Origin: Owenia fusiformis
Lineage: Eukaryota > Annelida > Polychaeta > Sabellida > Oweniidae
NCBI GenBank assembly: GCA_903813345.2
Contig: CAIIXF020000151.1
Location: 1-25,000, forward strand
Reading direction: 5' to 3'
DNA length: 25,000 nt
Notes under the pieces: model-generated
What the model was told of the DNA's origin: nothing
Database searches by the model: none
The model's input: only the letters and a program-made list of their open reading frames with translations
Part shown: positions 1 through 9,973 of the stretch, one piece after another
Layout: every line of letters starts with the position of its first letter
Position numbering within the stretch: position 1 is the first letter of the stretch
Program-made: the position numbers and the translations under genes

Positions 1-43
1 ATAACAAAAGCAATTAAATGAGAACAATTTTATATCAACTTAC

Positions 44-3000
44 CCCATGTACGCTGTTTGATGTGTCGACAAAGTTTTGTTTCAGTGTCTCCGCAAAATT
101 ATACGAAGCGCGACTCTTGGCTTGATAAGAGAGGAAAAAGAGTACCATGATGAATAAAGCATACGTCATAATTTCTTTAATCACCGCCTCCATCTTTATT
201 TCATTCAGACGCTTTTGACGAGCTTTCTCCAAAGATGCCGTATTTGGTGGTTTCACTTCACTTGCCGCAATTTTCCTCCTTTGAATAATTTCTGAAATGA
301 CAAATAATGGTATTCCTGTTATTGATATATAGTTAGGCAGGAGCGTATGGTCGATACTTTTGCCGTTTGAACTACCTTCTTAAATATACATAACGAAATC
401 TTATTTTAAGTTGACCTATTAAAGAGAGAATCAGATATAGCGAGCAGGCTGAACAAAAAATTGTTTCAATTTTAGAATATTTTTGGCTGGTATCATTCCT
501 TGTCATGTCTATTTTCTAAAAATCACAAAAGTGCATACTTTATTACATGAAAACTAAAGATTTTTACAATAATGTATTATTTTTCTATAAGAATGGTTAC
601 CATTCTTATTATTTGGGAGAAGTTAAACATTTTTCACCAATTTTTGCCCTTTGAATCATTTATAACTTCACCAATTTATAACATATTGTGAATCTTTTGG
701 GAGATATTGTATTTGATATTGTAAGGAATAGATTGGTTGGTCAATTATACATGTTGCATGTAATCTTGTCACCCCCATAGATCTGATTCTGCCTTTAATA
801 TCGGGCCTGTTCAATGTACTTGTCTAGTATATTTACATTTTTAGGAACACAATTGAGGGTGACAAAATCGAACATTATGTTTGGTCGTACCTCGCAACTT
901 TTCCTGACTGACATCCGTTTCCTTTGGCAAATCTTTTGTGAAATCTTCATCAAACTTTTCTTCTTCATCTCCAAGGTCAGGTTTACGTAGGAGACATGAT
1001 AGGAACATTGCCAGTAGCAGGACCTACGAGTTCAACATTTTAGGTGCTACACATACGATTTAACATAAAAACTTTGTAGAGGATGAATCTATATTATTAC
1101 TTGATCAAGAATTTATAGAAATTGCAAAAACATTGTGAATAAGTTTTAATGAATATATTATGAACTCACTAAAATCGCTATTCATACAGATAATCATTAA
1201 TGGACATAGAGTAGATTCAATTTGACAGGTATTGCAATACTTTACCTTTATTGGCTGAACCACGATGACTGACTGGAAGAATGACATGACGAATGTTGTG
1301 AGCCACTCCTCGGCTTTAGCCTTTCCCCACTCGAGACTGTAGAGAATCACAAAGAACGCTGATCCAAACACACTGAAGAAGCAAACTAAAAAGCACAGGA
1401 GTAGTATCAATATGGTATTCTATAGATAGCAGATCAAAATGTCAATGAATTTTAGTCTATAATATGACTTACCAACCCAGGCAATATAGACACACCACCA
1501 GGGGAACAGAAATGGTTTCTTTTTCTTTTTTCCTGAGGCAACAGCCTCTTCTTCCTGTGGATCCATCTAGAATGAAATAGAGTAAGAAGAAAGAAAGCTA
1601 TTGATATTATAGACATAAGGTGTGTGATTATAATCACTTAGGGCCAACTGGAAACGAAAACAAGTTGACCTCGTTTCAGCATGGCCGCACTTTTCAATTT
1701 TATTTTTTCGATTTTCTCACTTCAATACTTTCAATATTCTTGAACCTAGGTAGTTCATGAGTTCAATTATATTATGTAATTATGTAATTAAAAAAGAGTT
1801 CAATTATGTACTATTTATACAGGGTTAACAAGGGCTTATATTAAGCAATATACCTCATAATGTTTACTCCTTTGAAAATTATGTACATTCTCATGCAAGG
1901 TATAACCAAGGACGGTATAACAATATAAACAAGGGATTTATTTTAAGCAATACACTAGTACCTCGTAATGTTTACTCCTTTGAAGACCAAGAATATTTCG
2001 CACCGACTCTTTTAACTTGTCAAACCTGAAATAAGAGAGACTGCGTTTTAAGTTGTTCTGTTCTACAATTATCATTATGAATGTTCAAAATACGATCATT
2101 TTCTTCTACGATCACTCAAAGAGAATATTCTCCTGCCGTCTGTAATTGAGAGAGTCTGTTCGGACTTACTTGCTCTTTCTGAAAACCAACTGACTGTCAC
2201 TCCAAAGAGAGTTCTCTTGTTTAATGGTCTTCCATTTGAACTTTTTAGATCTTTGTTGCATGTCTTGCATTACCTGTGAACAAAATTGACAAAATTGTTA
2301 ATTGTTTATTTACCGACATCAAGAGAAGTTGTGAATTAAAAATTGTGACATTGTTAATTAAAACCATGCAGAAATACGAGCATATATTTATCGTTCATCA
2401 AACTATTCTGCCAAAAATATTTGTAGCCCTAAAACAGCTATAAGCCATTGTGTACATTTAATTCATCTGCTCTGTTATCAAAGTTGTGTCTAAACTACTG
2501 ATTTGAGACGACAAAATAACGTACACGTTACAAGTACGTGCATTTAGTATGACATACCTTGGTTTGTTTTGGTTTACATTTCCTGAAGAAAGTAACAAGA
2601 ATGAGACTGGGTGGGAAAACTATCAATGTACTCATCATTGAGATCCATAGCTGTGCCAGTGTGAAGGATATAGGGCCAATCTTAATTGCGCTGACTTGTT
2701 CCACCTGCGAATTTTAAAGGTACAAATAGAGCTATAACAAGTGACATGATTTCTCGTAGAAGTACCATTTAGTTTCGGTTTAATGAGTATTAATCATTAT
2801 ATTCTAAAGGAATGTACACATCATTAATGTTCCGTGCTCATTTTCCCCTGATTCGTACAATCATTTACAACTAGCTAGAGTTGGATCTGTGATTTAATTT
2901 TTAAGAAATATCTTACATACTAGTATGACTATCTAACATGATGATACGGCATAAAGGCTAATGGCACCTATGCAATAGATTCACGCCCATTTATCTAAAT

Positions 3001-4794
3001 TTATTTCAACAGCTAAATATACTTGACATGGGTCTCGATTACCTTATCTTCACCTTTGAAGAACATAGCATTGGCAATCATAGTCAGGAACAACAGAGAG
3101 AGGCAGCAACTAAGTCTCTGTACACGTGTGAAGCTACTCCTGGTGGGTCGTGACATGACAGAGAACCAAAGATGATCATTGCTCAACTTCTTCCTGACGG
3201 AGGACGAGAAGAGATGCTTGAAGGCTATGAGGTCCTGCAACCCAGCTACTGGAAGTATGCGCTCGACCATACCGTCGTCTTGTTCTACTGCCAACCACTT
3301 AGAGCATAAGAAGAAATATCTGCAAATTATAAAATTGAATAGAAGGCAATAAAACATGCAAATTAGATCCTAATAACGTAAAGCATTTGCATTGAGCCGA
3401 TTCATCAAAATAATATTTCATTATCATTAATTGTGTCATATGTACAGGGTGGTCCAAAAAATGGGACACTCGTATTTCAAAAATAAATATTGATATTCTT
3501 TATGAAAACATGTCATATTATATACATAATAGGGAATTTACGTATCTTTTATTTGGTACATCATAAGTTCAAATTCATTATAATGTCTGTCAACCAGCGT
3601 CCATAATATAAATGACGTCATTTTCATTTCAAAACGGATTTTCCAAAACTTGCAAAAACAAGTTTTATTGTCAACTTTATTTACATAAACAGACGTTCAA
3701 TATGTCCACCATTTTGATCAATTGTACCCCTCAATTTTGGCCTAAACTGGCCAATAGCATCATTGATATGCTGTTAAAGACAATGAATTTCATTTATCAT
3801 TAATTCAATTCTGTTCTCAAGAGACTGAATAGATGTAAAGGATTCATGGTACACCAATTCTGTTAGTTCTCCCACACGTGGTAGTCGCAGATGTTGGTTG
3901 ATCGTATGATCTGGGGGAAGCAGTGATGAGGGAGATGAATCTAGGCACATTTTCCTTTAAACATTTGACACTCTTGTGAGATCTATTGCTTGGAGCCCCA
4001 TCTTGTTGGAAAATGTAATGATTCGAGAATGAGCATACCAGGATGGTCTAAAAACAACATAATTGGATAATGCGATGTCAATGTCTGCCATGTAATGGGA
4101 GAACTAACAGAATTGGTTTACCATGAACCCCTTACCTACTCAATCCCTTATTAAGGATAGACTTGATGAGAAGTGGAATTCATTGTCTCAACAGAATATC
4201 AATGATGTTTTTGACAGGTAAAGCCAAAATTGAGGGCTATAATTGATCAAAATGATGGACATATTGAACGTCTGTTTGTATAAAAAAAGTTGACAAAAAA
4301 TCGTTTTTTGCAAGTTTTGGAAATCCGTTTTGAAACTAAAATTACGTCATTTATATAATGGACACTGGTTGACAGAAATTATAATAAATTTCAACTTATG
4401 ATATACCAAATTATAGATAAGTAAATTTCCTATCCATTGGTATATAACATGACATGTTTTCATCAAGAAAATCATTTTTTATTTTTGAAATACGAGTGTC
4501 CCATTTTTTGGACCACCCTGTATATTTATAAATGATCCGTTTCTTAACATTTGTAATGTAATTTATTAACTTTATTTTAATAAGGTAAGAAACGAAATAG
4601 TTGTAATGATGTTTCTCTTAACATATGACTAACTTTTCTCCAGTTTGTAGATCGATGAACTGAATCTTGTCCAAGTTCCATCCCTTTGCTTTTCCTTTTC
4701 CCGAGTTGTCATGCCAGATACGCAAAAATGTCATAGGCCCCAGACAGCTTTCGGTACTCAGTATATAGTTATGGATGCTACCTGTTTTGTGTTC
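44..4794 (-). CDS. Polycystin-1-like protein (PKD1L family), internal nine-exon part
   Basis: Nine exons read leftward, all with GT-AG borders and matching phases: 4634-4794, 3043-3319, 2558-2704, 2170-2273, 1962-2025, 1473-1566, 1246-1385, 891-1023 and 44-291, giving 456 codons. In order they encode the end of a PLAT/LH2 domain (LRIWHDNSGKGKAKGW), the conserved post-PLAT block WLAVEQDDG...HLWFSVMSRPTRSSFTRVQR and a helix, a second helix pair after KIGPISFTLAQLW, a basic linker, PFLFPWWCVYIAWV plus helix, the ILYSLEWGKAKAEEWL and QSVIVVQPIK blocks, an acidic linker, and KARQKRLNEIKM followed by a helix. These are hallmark polycystin-1/PKD1L segments. Family knowledge: large GPS-cleaved membrane receptors that pair with PKD2-type channels. 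The donor at 42-43 shows that TOP/channel exons follow outside the window. The N-terminal half of PLAT, GPS and ectodomain are not seen. For exon 1246-1385 I chose the pyrimidine-rich acceptor at 1386-1387, because it alone keeps phase with the previous donor. The exact paralogue (PKD1L1/2/3) is unresolved. Confidence 0.92.
1827..1988 (-). repeat. Partial exon/intron tandem duplication in the polycystin-like gene
   Basis: About 55 bp around 1827-1880 closely repeats about 60 bp at 1928-1988. The latter contains the 3' end of exon 1962-2025 and its donor. On the minus strand both copies read CAAAGGAGTAAACATTA followed by a GT-containing junction (GAG|GTAC in the real exon, GAG|GTAT in the copy). 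The copy is separated from the real exon end by roughly 100 bp and lacks an obvious acceptor of its own, so it looks like a non-functional duplicated exon end. Confidence 0.6.
3445..4520. mobile_element. Fold-back Tc1/mariner-derived element with about 428-bp inverted arms
   Basis: The ends are CAGGGTGGTCCAAAAAATGG and its reverse complement, each flanked by TA (3443-3444 and 4521-4522), the target duplication of the Tc1/mariner superfamily. The arms are far longer than normal terminal inverted repeats: 3445-3872 and about 4093-4520 align end to end as inverted copies with scattered mismatches. The central 220 bp carries a transposase remnant. The element lies in the intron between the PLAT exon (4634-4794) and exon 3043-3319. 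The arms both end in transposase C-terminal coding sequence, so the element looks like two truncated copies joined head to head. Confidence 0.8.
3790..4020 (-). pseudogene. Tc1/mariner-type transposase fragment
   Basis: Reading leftward from 4020, one frame gives HYIFQQDGAPSNRSHKSVKC and continues with LKENVPRF. The Q-x-D-G-A-P block is the environment of the second catalytic Asp in Tc1/mariner/IS630 DDE transposases. After this the frame must shift to reach DYHVW-like and ELVYHE-like C-terminal blocks, so the gene is broken. No N-terminal DNA-binding region is present in this element. It cannot encode a working transposase. Confidence 0.7.
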
Positions 4795-5473
4795 CTGTTA
4801 AATTATAGATATACAGAAAAATATAGCCCCATGATGGCATATGCGTTTACCAAACATTTAATTATGTCCACTTTGTATTAATATGATCTTATCCATTAGA
4901 CCTATATTAAAGAGGTGAAAACGCATTCATAAGGTAAAGGATGATACATTTGCTAATTTCTGTTATATTGTGGAAATAATAGTGGACAGATGGACGAACG
5001 GACGGACGAATGGACGAACGGACGGATGGACGAACGGACGGATGGACGAACGGACGGATGGACGAACGGACGGACGGATGGACGAACGTACAGACAAATG
5101 AACGGACGAACATACGTATAGACAAACGAACGGAAGAACCGGTACCAATAGATAATCCGGACTGGTCATACTTCATTGAAAGTAATACGATCTTTTCAAA
5201 TCTACAATACTTTTAAAAAAGTAGTTAATTATAGAGAATCAGATTAAAAAATCAGCAAGAGTAAGTGGCTCTTCAATCATATACTTAGTCTGTTAGGTGG
5301 GCAGATTCTTCACTATGCCTTCTTTAATTATAAAAACTTGAACTTACAGTATTTTAAGGGGCGTGATGACAGGGGATGTGAGCCCCGGGATGTGAGCCAG
5401 TTATTTTTTTATATATTTTTTTAACATATTATTTATTTCCTTCATAAACAGTTATGTTATGTTATGTCAGTTA
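4795..5473. other. Non-coding stretch: minisatellite plus duplicated UNC93 3' flank
   Basis: No exon with acceptable splice sites and recognisable product was found here on either strand; in particular no first half of the PLAT domain. The part from about 5165 to 5473 (for example the run CAGATTAAAAA and the GGCGTGATGACAGG area) is similar to 15960-16168, which is the 3' flank of the second UNC93-like gene. This marks 5165-5473 as the displaced far 3' flank of UNC93 copy A. The remainder is AT-rich intron or intergenic sequence. Confidence 0.6.
4983..5130. repeat. Minisatellite of GGAC/GGAT/GAAC tetramers, 16-bp higher-order unit
   Basis: About nine copies of a roughly 16-bp unit GGACGGATGGACGAAC, itself built from degenerate tetranucleotides, decaying to GAAC/AAAC/ATAC forms at the right. 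Because the unit length is not a multiple of three but the tetramers avoid stops, long spurious ORFs rich in Ser/Arg/Val/Pro (minus strand) or Asp/Glu/Arg/Thr (plus strand) appear. They are not genes. Confidence 0.85.
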
Positions 5474-5730
5474 TGACCAACTGATGATGCCTGCATTAGT
5501 ATTAATTTAACTACCAGGCACCAATGCTGGGGAAGGTGTTCTGTCACGGGTGTTCCACTGTGTATATCACAGTGGATGGGGCGTATACAGCAAGAGGTGC
5601 TCACTCGGCCGAGCCCGACCTCGCACCCGGCAGGCACTCATCAATCATTTAAGGGGGGTGTAAATGGACTTAAGAAAGTTTTTCCATCAAATCGGAGCAA
5701 CTTTAGCGTCTCATACGTTTGTTTAAACAT
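5474..5730 (+). repeat. Left 257-bp terminal direct repeat of the REL retrotransposon
   Basis: Identical over 257 bp to 9974-10230; comparing the lines base by base I found no mismatch. It begins TGACCAACTGATGATG and ends GTTTGTTTAAACAT. It is GC-richer than the surroundings, has several hairpins in its first 150 bp, and holds a short ORF (5576-5779, 67 aa, reading out of the repeat) with no family I recognise. It acts as the 5' leader of the element. The complete identity of the two repeats implies a very recent insertion or a replication mode that copies one from the other. Confidence 0.9.
5488..5613 (+). other. Hairpin-rich segment inside the terminal repeat (structured RNA candidate)
   Basis: Three self-complementary pieces are visible. 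TGCCTG (5488-5493) pairs with CAGGCA (5515-5520). A perfect 8-bp stem with a 5-nt loop is formed by CCACTGTG and CACAGTGG (5555-5575). The palindrome CTCGGCCGAG lies at 5604-5613, inside outer GGTGC and GCACC arms. The same set recurs at +4500. Non-LTR elements of the R2 group often carry a self-cleaving HDV-like ribozyme at the 5' end, and Penelope-like elements carry hammerheads in their repeats. I could not fit either consensus by eye, so only the structure is claimed. Confidence 0.5.
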
Positions 5731-5793
5731 TATTTCTGGAAGATCCAGTGACCGGGGGGAAAGTCCCCATGGCAACTGAGAATAGATCAGTGA

Positions 5794-8488
5794 CAGCTTG
5801 GAGAGACAGCAACTGGGGACTCTAAGGATTGGCAGTCCAAAGAGTCATGCAAAGATAAGCCTATCAATGCACCCTTTTATCTCGCTACAGATAACCACAA
5901 AGATGAATACCCCCATGATGACCCGAGAGGGGGGGCGGAAGAGTCATCAGTTGACCTGAACCAATCGGAAAACAACACACCAAGCAACAACAATGGACAA
6001 CGAAAACAGACCGCCGGAAAAAACGTATGTACTAGCTGCAACAGAACCTTCAAAAATTGGCACGGAATGAGGATACACCAAGGGAGAATGAAATGCAAGC
6101 CTACTCTAAATCTACGCAGGGAGACTACTGTCGAACGTCAGACGGAAGACAACCTAGACCAGGAATCAAACCACAGCGTCCAGGATGTCGCAGGGGAGGA
6201 GCAAGTGAACATTAGAAAGCCAGAAGAAGTAGTTCAGGAGCCAATTGGAGAACGAAAACCAAGATTACAATTACCTAAAGCATCCAGCAAGGAGTGGAGT
6301 CAGCTTGATAGTGACCTAGAAACAATTCTGGATGAAAGCCTCAAGGGTGACGCTAAACGTAAACTCAATTCAATGACAGCTATAGTGTATGATGTATGTC
6401 AAGCCAGATTTGGTCTCGAAGAAAAGGGATTCAGTTCCAGGAAAGAATCAGGACCAAGTAGACGCCAGCTAGAAATAGGAGACATCAGAAGACAGTTGAG
6501 ACAACTAAGGAGAGCCTTCATTGAAGCCAGTATCTACGAGAGAGACGCCTTAGAACAACTCAGAAATGACTTAAGAAGAAGAATGCAAACTCTCAGAAGA
6601 GCTGAAAGATCGAGAAGACAGAGAGCAGAGAGACGCAAAACAAGAACTGCCTTTTTCAAGAGCCCTTTTAAATTTGTTGGAGATTTACTTGGGAAACCAA
6701 AGTCTGGAAAGCTCCAATGTCCCAAGGAGGATATAGAGGCGAGTGTTAAAACAGCTCATACTGATCCTCTTCGTGATGTTCCACTGGGGGACAAACCTGA
6801 CATTTCTCCAGCTGCAGAACCAACTAAGCAATTTGACTTATCAGAAATAAAGCTGAGCGAAGTTAGGGATACCATTCGAAAAGCACGTTCAGGGGCTGCT
6901 CCAGGTCCTAGTGGACTGACATACAAACTTTACAAGAATTGTCCCCTATTGACTATTCGTCTTTGGAAGTTGCTCAAAGTGATGTGGAGAAAGAAGGAAT
7001 TGCCTTCTTCATGGCTCATTGCTGAAGGATGTTTCGTTCCTAAAGAAGAAAACTCTGCAACACTAGACCAATTCAGAGAAATATCTCTACTTAGCATAGA
7101 GGGGAAGATATTCTGGAGCATTATAGCGAAACGGATGTCATCTTTTTTCATGGATAACATGTACATTGACACGTCAGTTCAAAAAGGTGGTATAACAGGA
7201 TTCGCAGGCTGTATAGAGCACACAGCAGCAATAACTCAATTGATTCAGGAGGCAAAAAGGAACAAAAGTGATCTGTCAGTAACATGGCTAGATTTAGCTA
7301 AAGCATATCCAAGTGTTCCACATGAGCTAATCTTCACAGCCTTGAACCACTACCATGTCCCTGAAGATGTTATTTCTCTTGTTAGAAAACACCTTGGAGG
7401 GTTGAAGATGCGATTTTCCTCCGGTGAGATTACAACGAACTGGCAACGTCTAGAGAAAGGTATCATGGCCGGATGTACCATCTCTGTCATTCTGTTTATA
7501 GCAGCAATGAACATCCTGCTTGCTGAGGCCATCAAAGAGTGCAGAGGTCCCAAAACATCAGACGGTACACGACATCCATCTTGCCGCGCTTTCATGGATG
7601 ACATAACGGTCATGACAGAATCAGAAGTAGGAACTAGGTGGATTTTGAAAAGACTAGAGGCATTAGCTACTTGGGGTAGACTGACCTTTAAACCGAAGAA
7701 ATCCAGAAGCTTGACGATACGTACGGGCATTAGATCAGATGTGGCCTTTGATATCCAAGGGGAAACTATTCCATCAATCAAGGATAATCCCATCAAGTGC
7801 CTTGGCAAGTGGTTCGACGAAAGTCTGAATGACAAGAGTTCCAGAAACTTGACTTTAGCCCAAGTTAAATCATGGCTTAAGTCTATCAACAAGACCACTC
7901 TCTCTGGAAACCTGAAAGTATGGTGTTTTCAACATGGCATCCTTCCAAGACTTAGTTGGCCATTTGCTCTCTATGATTTCCCCCTTACATCAGTTGAAAC
8001 AATAGAGAAGATCGTAAGTGGATATCTCAGAAAATGGCTTGGTGTATCTAAATCATTTAGTGATGTCAACCTGTATAGTACAACAAGCCCAGCAGCGCTT
8101 TCTACTAGCTCAGTCGTGGAAGAGTTTAAAGTCGCAAAAGTGAGGACCAATCTCCTTTTAAGAGATTCCAGAGATGAACTTTCCAGGAAAACAGAAGCTG
8201 CCACACCCAAAAACAGAAAGTGGTCTCCCCAAGAAGCCATCTCTGACGCAGAATGCAAATTGCGCCAAAGTGACATCATTGGCACAATCGCTGAGGGGAG
8301 GAGAGGCTTAGGTAATTATGGGAGTGTCCCGTGGTCAAAGGCAAGTGTGCAAGAGAGGAGGCAAATGGTAACATCAGAGATCAGGAAAGCTGAAGAGGAG
8401 AAACGAAGAGTCAGAGCAGTGGGCATGAAGAGCCAAGGGACGTGGCTTAACTGGGAGACAGTAGAGAGTAGAGGGATGACAGGAAATC
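5794..8488 (+). CDS. Non-LTR reverse transcriptase polyprotein, N-terminal part (interrupted)
   Basis: Continuously open from after the stop at 5791-5793 until the nested insertion at 8489. A zinc finger C-x2-C-x12-H-x5-C occupies 6028-6096 (VCTSCNRTFKNWHGMRIH). The first in-frame ATG, 6067, would cut this finger in half, so the real start must be upstream, non-AUG, or reached by frameshift. An ATG in good context at 5769 lies in another frame and overlaps this frame up to 5823. A basic coiled region (6480-6640) precedes the RT domain: SGAAPGPSGL (about 6889), the FREISLLSIEGKIFW block, motif A TWLDLAKAYPSVP (about 7285), GIMAGCTISVILF, catalytic FMDD at 7591-7602, LTFKPKKSRSL and IKCLGKWF thumb-side motifs. 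It makes cDNA at a nicked target. FMDD instead of YADD is known in some REL-group elements. No internal stop is seen. Confidence 0.85.
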
Positions 8489-9003
8489 TTTTTTTTTTTT
8501 TTATATTTGATTTATTTCATAGTAAAATAGAATTATTACATACACATGTTGCGGCTTTGCAATGAAGCATTATAAGCCACAATTAAATAATAACAAGATT
8601 TAAAAAGAAAGTATGACAATGAATTTGCAATAAACAAAAGAATTATTGTGTACAAAATTATACAGTTGGTGGTGGAAGAAATACTTACACGCTTGCACAC
8701 CTTTGAATAAAAGCTGAGGTGAGCCTTAAAATTTCAATATTAACTTCTTTTGGCAGACTTCTGTCTCCATACAAAAACAATGATAATTTGTCTTGCTGGT
8801 TTTTAAATGCTGGGTAATTAAAATTTAGAAGAGTAAGTGCATCCTCTAAATCTTTAAGATATTGTGATCTAAGGCTACAAGAGAACATGACATGAATGGA
8901 TGTTTCATTGCTATACCCACATTTGCATGTAGGGGATGGTACATTAGTAAAATTGTGGGCGTAAAAATGGGACTGGAAGATCAGATCACAGCGCACCTTG
9001 TTC
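8489..9003 (-). mobile_element. 5'-truncated non-LTR retrotransposon nested antisense in the REL element
   Basis: On the minus strand the segment runs from the C-terminal end of an ORF2 (starting about 9003) through a stop at 8685 and a 3' UTR with AATAAA, to a tail of 14 A residues (T-run at 8489-8502). This is the structure of a 5'-truncated LINE copy. Candidate target duplication: GAAAT at 8483-8487 and at 9007-9011. The spacing of these two (524) is not a multiple of three. A clean excision on that basis would leave the host ORF out of frame, so either the duplication is longer and has decayed or an indel accompanied insertion. Confidence 0.8.
8685..9003 (-). pseudogene. C-terminal end of a LINE ORF2 protein (truncated copy)
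   Basis: Read leftward it encodes LNKVRCDLIFQSHFYAHNF, then a cysteine-rich block CKCGYSNETSIHVMFSC, then a leucine-rich tail ending RLTSAFIQRCASV and a stop. The C-x-C-G...ET..H...C arrangement is the usual C-terminal end of ORF2 proteins in APE-type non-LTR elements (Jockey/CR1/L2-like range). RT and endonuclease domains are absent. The residues to the right of LNK come from the antisense of the host element and do not belong to this protein. Confidence 0.7.
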
Positions 9004-9840
9004 AGAGAAATTTCTTGGCTCCTTGTCAAGGAGATCTCAGAGGAATTGAATCAGCTATTACAATCAGGTGATGTTTCCATGTCCTTCTTTTTGCGGGCAA
9101 TCTCCAACACTCTACCATCAGCCACTAATCTGGCATTGTGGAACATGCTTGATGACCCAACATGCCCATTGTGCAAGGAAAAACCAGCCTCACTCAGGCA
9201 TGTGCTCAGTTCCTGTAGAGTAGCTCTAAGCGAGCACAGGTATACATGGCGTCATGACCAAGTCCTAAAAGAAATAGCAAGGACCATTGAACCCATTTTA
9301 CGGTCGCAGGGAGCTAAGGAGGCCACAACAAATGCAGTAAGACCTGCATATATCAAATTTCAAAGAGCGGGAGAGGAAACCATAACTAAACACCATCCCA
9401 TACCTGAAAGAGGTATTCTTCACTCATCTGCAGACTGGGTAATGAAAGTAGATCTAGCCAAACAGCTCGTCTTTCCTCAACAAGTAGCCATCACAAACCT
9501 AAGGCCTGATATTGTCATCACTTCTGAAGCAGCCAAATGTGTAATACTTGTTGAACTAACAGTCCCATGGGAAGAACGAATTGAAGAATCCAACGAGCTA
9601 AAGCGGACAAAATATGAGGACCTTTTGTCAGAAGCTCGACAGGGAGGGTGGAAAGCATTTTGCTTTCCAGTAGAAGTTGGCTGTAGAGGTTTCTCAGCAA
9701 AATCAGTAAGCTGGATGCTTAAGTCTTTGGGAATAACAGCAGTAAAGAGGAAGAGAGCCATCACATCAATTGGAAGAGAAGCAGAGAGATGTTCAAGATG
9801 GCTGTGGCTAAGGCGAAATGCCAGTTGGCTCCATCAATAA
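9004..9840 (+). CDS. REL endonuclease part of the interrupted retrotransposon polyprotein
   Basis: Continuation of the REL element polyprotein beyond the nested insertion, in the same numerical frame as 5794-8488. The block MSFFLRAISNTLPSATNLALW is followed by the finger C-x2-C-x8-H-x4-C (CPLCKEKPASLRHVLSSC, 9163-9216). The restriction-like endonuclease follows: Arg-Pro-Asp at 9502-9510, 14 residues, then Glu at 9553 in the VELTVPWEERIE context, then a Lys/Tyr-containing KYEDLLSEARQGGW and a GCRGFSAKS block. This is the PD-(D/E)xK-type nuclease that nicks the target for primed reverse transcription. The polyprotein ends at 9840 with a Trp/Arg-rich tail. The junction upstream of about 9007 is obscured by the insertion, so it is annotated as a separate piece. 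It is unlikely to be translated by itself. Confidence 0.82.
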   Translation, partial: REISWLLVKEISEELNQLLQSGDVSMSFFLRAISNTLPSATNLALWNMLDDPTCPLCKEKPASLRHVLSSCRVALSEHRYTWRHDQVLKEIARTIEPILRSQGAKEATTNAVRPAYIKFQRAGEETITKHHPIPERGILHSSADWVMKVDLAKQLVFPQQVAITNLRPDIVITSEAAKCVILVELTVPWEERIEESNELKRTKYEDLLSEARQGGWKAFCFPVEVGCRGFSAKSVSWMLKSLGITAVKRKRAITSIGREAERCSRWLWLRRNASWLHQ

Positions 9841-9973
9841 TTTTCTTTTTAAACTTTTGACCCTTTTATACCTATCCTTGGTTGTCGGTACTTGCACTTG
9901 GCCGGTAATTGGGAGTTTTACAATGAGGGAATGTACAGTATCAAACCTGCAATCCTCTTATAAGTTATTATTT

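Noticed and set aside
1386-1419. Longer version of polycystin exon 1246-1385, using an acceptor at 1420-1421.
   Set aside because: It would enter in phase 0 while the previous exon ends after one base of a codon; only the acceptor at 1386-1387 joins in frame and gives the expected IAWV-VCFFSVFGSAFF sequence.
3013-3042. Extension of exon 3043-3319 to the downstream stop.
   Set aside because: A consensus donor (AAG|GTAATC) at 3041-3042 joins in frame to the next polycystin exon; the extra codons are intronic.
4907-5216. Overlapping ORFs on both strands rich in Ser/Arg/Pro/Val or Asp/Glu/Arg/Thr.
   Set aside because: They are produced by the GGAC/GGAT/GAAC minisatellite, which lacks stop codons in several frames.
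5481-5525. Hammerhead ribozyme core: CTGATGA followed directly by a 6-bp stem (TGCCTG/CAGGCA) in the terminal repeat.
   Set aside because: The base after the stem is CCAA, not the required GAAA, and upstream pairing for stem I does not fit. The match is kept only as a structural hint.
5576-5779. 67-aa ORF starting in the left terminal repeat (and 61-aa version at 10076-10261).
   Set aside because: The two share only the repeat-encoded part and end differently in unrelated sequence; no domain is recognised. It may be an upstream ORF, but a protein product is not supported.
7350-7898. 182-aa minus-strand ORF inside the reverse transcriptase.
   Set aside because: Antisense shadow of the RT coding sequence; no motif of its own.
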